Translations under genes and position numbers: made by a program
Shown: positions 5,038 through 5,465 of the stretch, piece after piece
How the letters are laid out: the number at the start of each line of letters is the position of its first letter
Numbering within the stretch: position 1 is the stretch's first letter
Origin: an uncultured Clostridia bacterium
GTDB taxonomy: Bacteria > Bacillota > Clostridia > Christensenellales > Borkfalkiaceae
Direction: 5' to 3'
DNA: 5,465 nucleotides
Assembly (NCBI GenBank): GCA_947589335.1
Contig: CANPZH010000100.1
Coordinates: 1 to 5,465, forward strand
Notes under the pieces: generated by a model
Told to the model about the DNA's origin: nothing
Databases searched by the model: none
Seen by the model: only the letters and a program-made list of their open reading frames with translations

Positions 5038-5465
5038 TTACTCCGTTTCTCCTGCGATCTCGGCGACGGAGGCGCCCTTGGCGGCTTCGCGGATCTTCTG
5101 TTCGATCTCCTTGGAGAGTTCGGGGTTGTCCTTCAGGAACTGGCGCATCTTCTCTCTGCCGTTCGCGACCTTCGTATCGTTATAGCTGAACCATGCGCCG
5201 CTCTTCTTGATGATATCGTACTGGATCCCGAGGTCGATGAGGCACCCCTCCCGTGAGACGCCCTCGCCGTACATGATGTCGAATTCCGCCTGGCGGAAGG
5301 GCGGGGCGAGCTTGTTCTTGACGACCTTCGCCCGCGTGCGGTTGCCCGCCGCGCCGTCCGTGTCCTTGAGGATATCCGTCTTGCGGACGTCGATCCGCAC
5401 CGACGCATAGAATTTCAGCGCCTTGCCGCCGGGGGTGACTTCGGGATTGCCGAACATCACGCCGA
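5038..5465 (-). CDS. recA: Recombinase RecA, C-terminal part (5' end beyond window)
   Basis: The last 141 full codons of RecA are visible, ending at TAA (5040-5038). RecA is the ATP-dependent strand-exchange protein of homologous recombination and the SOS co-protease. The visible part begins in the DNA-binding loop L2 region with GVMFGNPEVTPGGKALKFYASVR, written here as GVMFGNPEVTPGG followed by KALKFYASVR. It continues through the family motifs GNRTRAKVVKNKLAPPF, DIMYGEG and SGAWFSYN, then the C-terminal domain with QFLKDNPELSKEIE and a short acidic tail. Walker A and B motifs and the start codon lie outside the window. The sequence is close to consensus with no frameshift seen. recA is often followed by rny in Bacillota; here nadE and a GH1 gene lie between them. 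Identification is essentially certain. Confidence 0.97.
   Translation of the reverse strand, partial: GVMFGNPEVTPGGKALKFYASVRIDVRKTDILKDTDGAAGNRTRAKVVKNKLAPPFRQAEFDIMYGEGVSREGCLIDLGIQYDIIKKSGAWFSYNDTKVANGREKMRQFLKDNPELSKEIEQKIREAAKGASVAEIAGETE

Overview
The window looks like chromosomal core sequence from a GC-rich member of the Bacillota, probably class Clostridia. Supporting signs are strong AAGGAG(G) ribosome binding sites before each gene whose start is visible, a consensus sigma-A promoter, RNase Y encoded close downstream of recA (a common Bacillota neighbourhood), and strongly G/C-ending codons. A genus cannot be named from the sequence alone.

All four genes read on the minus strand, so the transcriptional order runs from high to low coordinates. 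First comes the 3' part of recA (5465-5038, 5' end outside the window). A 617-base non-coding stretch follows (5037-4421). Next are nadE, glutamine-dependent NAD+ synthetase (4420-2510), and a family 1 beta-glucosidase (2455-1115), separated by only 54 bases and probably co-transcribed. After a strong GC-rich hairpin and a dedicated promoter comes the 5' part of rny, RNase Y (911-1, 3' end outside the window). The genes are housekeeping or metabolic: DNA recombination and repair, NAD biosynthesis, glycoside hydrolysis and mRNA decay. They do not form an obvious pathway. nadE and the glucosidase sit between recA and rny, which are often adjacent in Bacillota.

The most unusual part is the recA-nadE gap. 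It carries a pile-up of repeats. Two inverted copies of a hairpin-headed element lie at 4491-4538 and 4752-4806, with a diverged third copy at 4687-4732. Between them are three tandem CGTCAKTCCGAC units, the last of which opens a long GTCATTCC/GGAATGAC palindrome. A separate long interrupted hairpin lies just after recA. None of this looks protein-coding. It resembles dispersed REP- or MITE-like intergenic repeats. A 16-base perfect palindrome overlaps the nadE Shine-Dalgarno sequence and may affect its expression. I see no tRNA, rRNA, CRISPR array, transposase or defence system, and no convincing new protein system.
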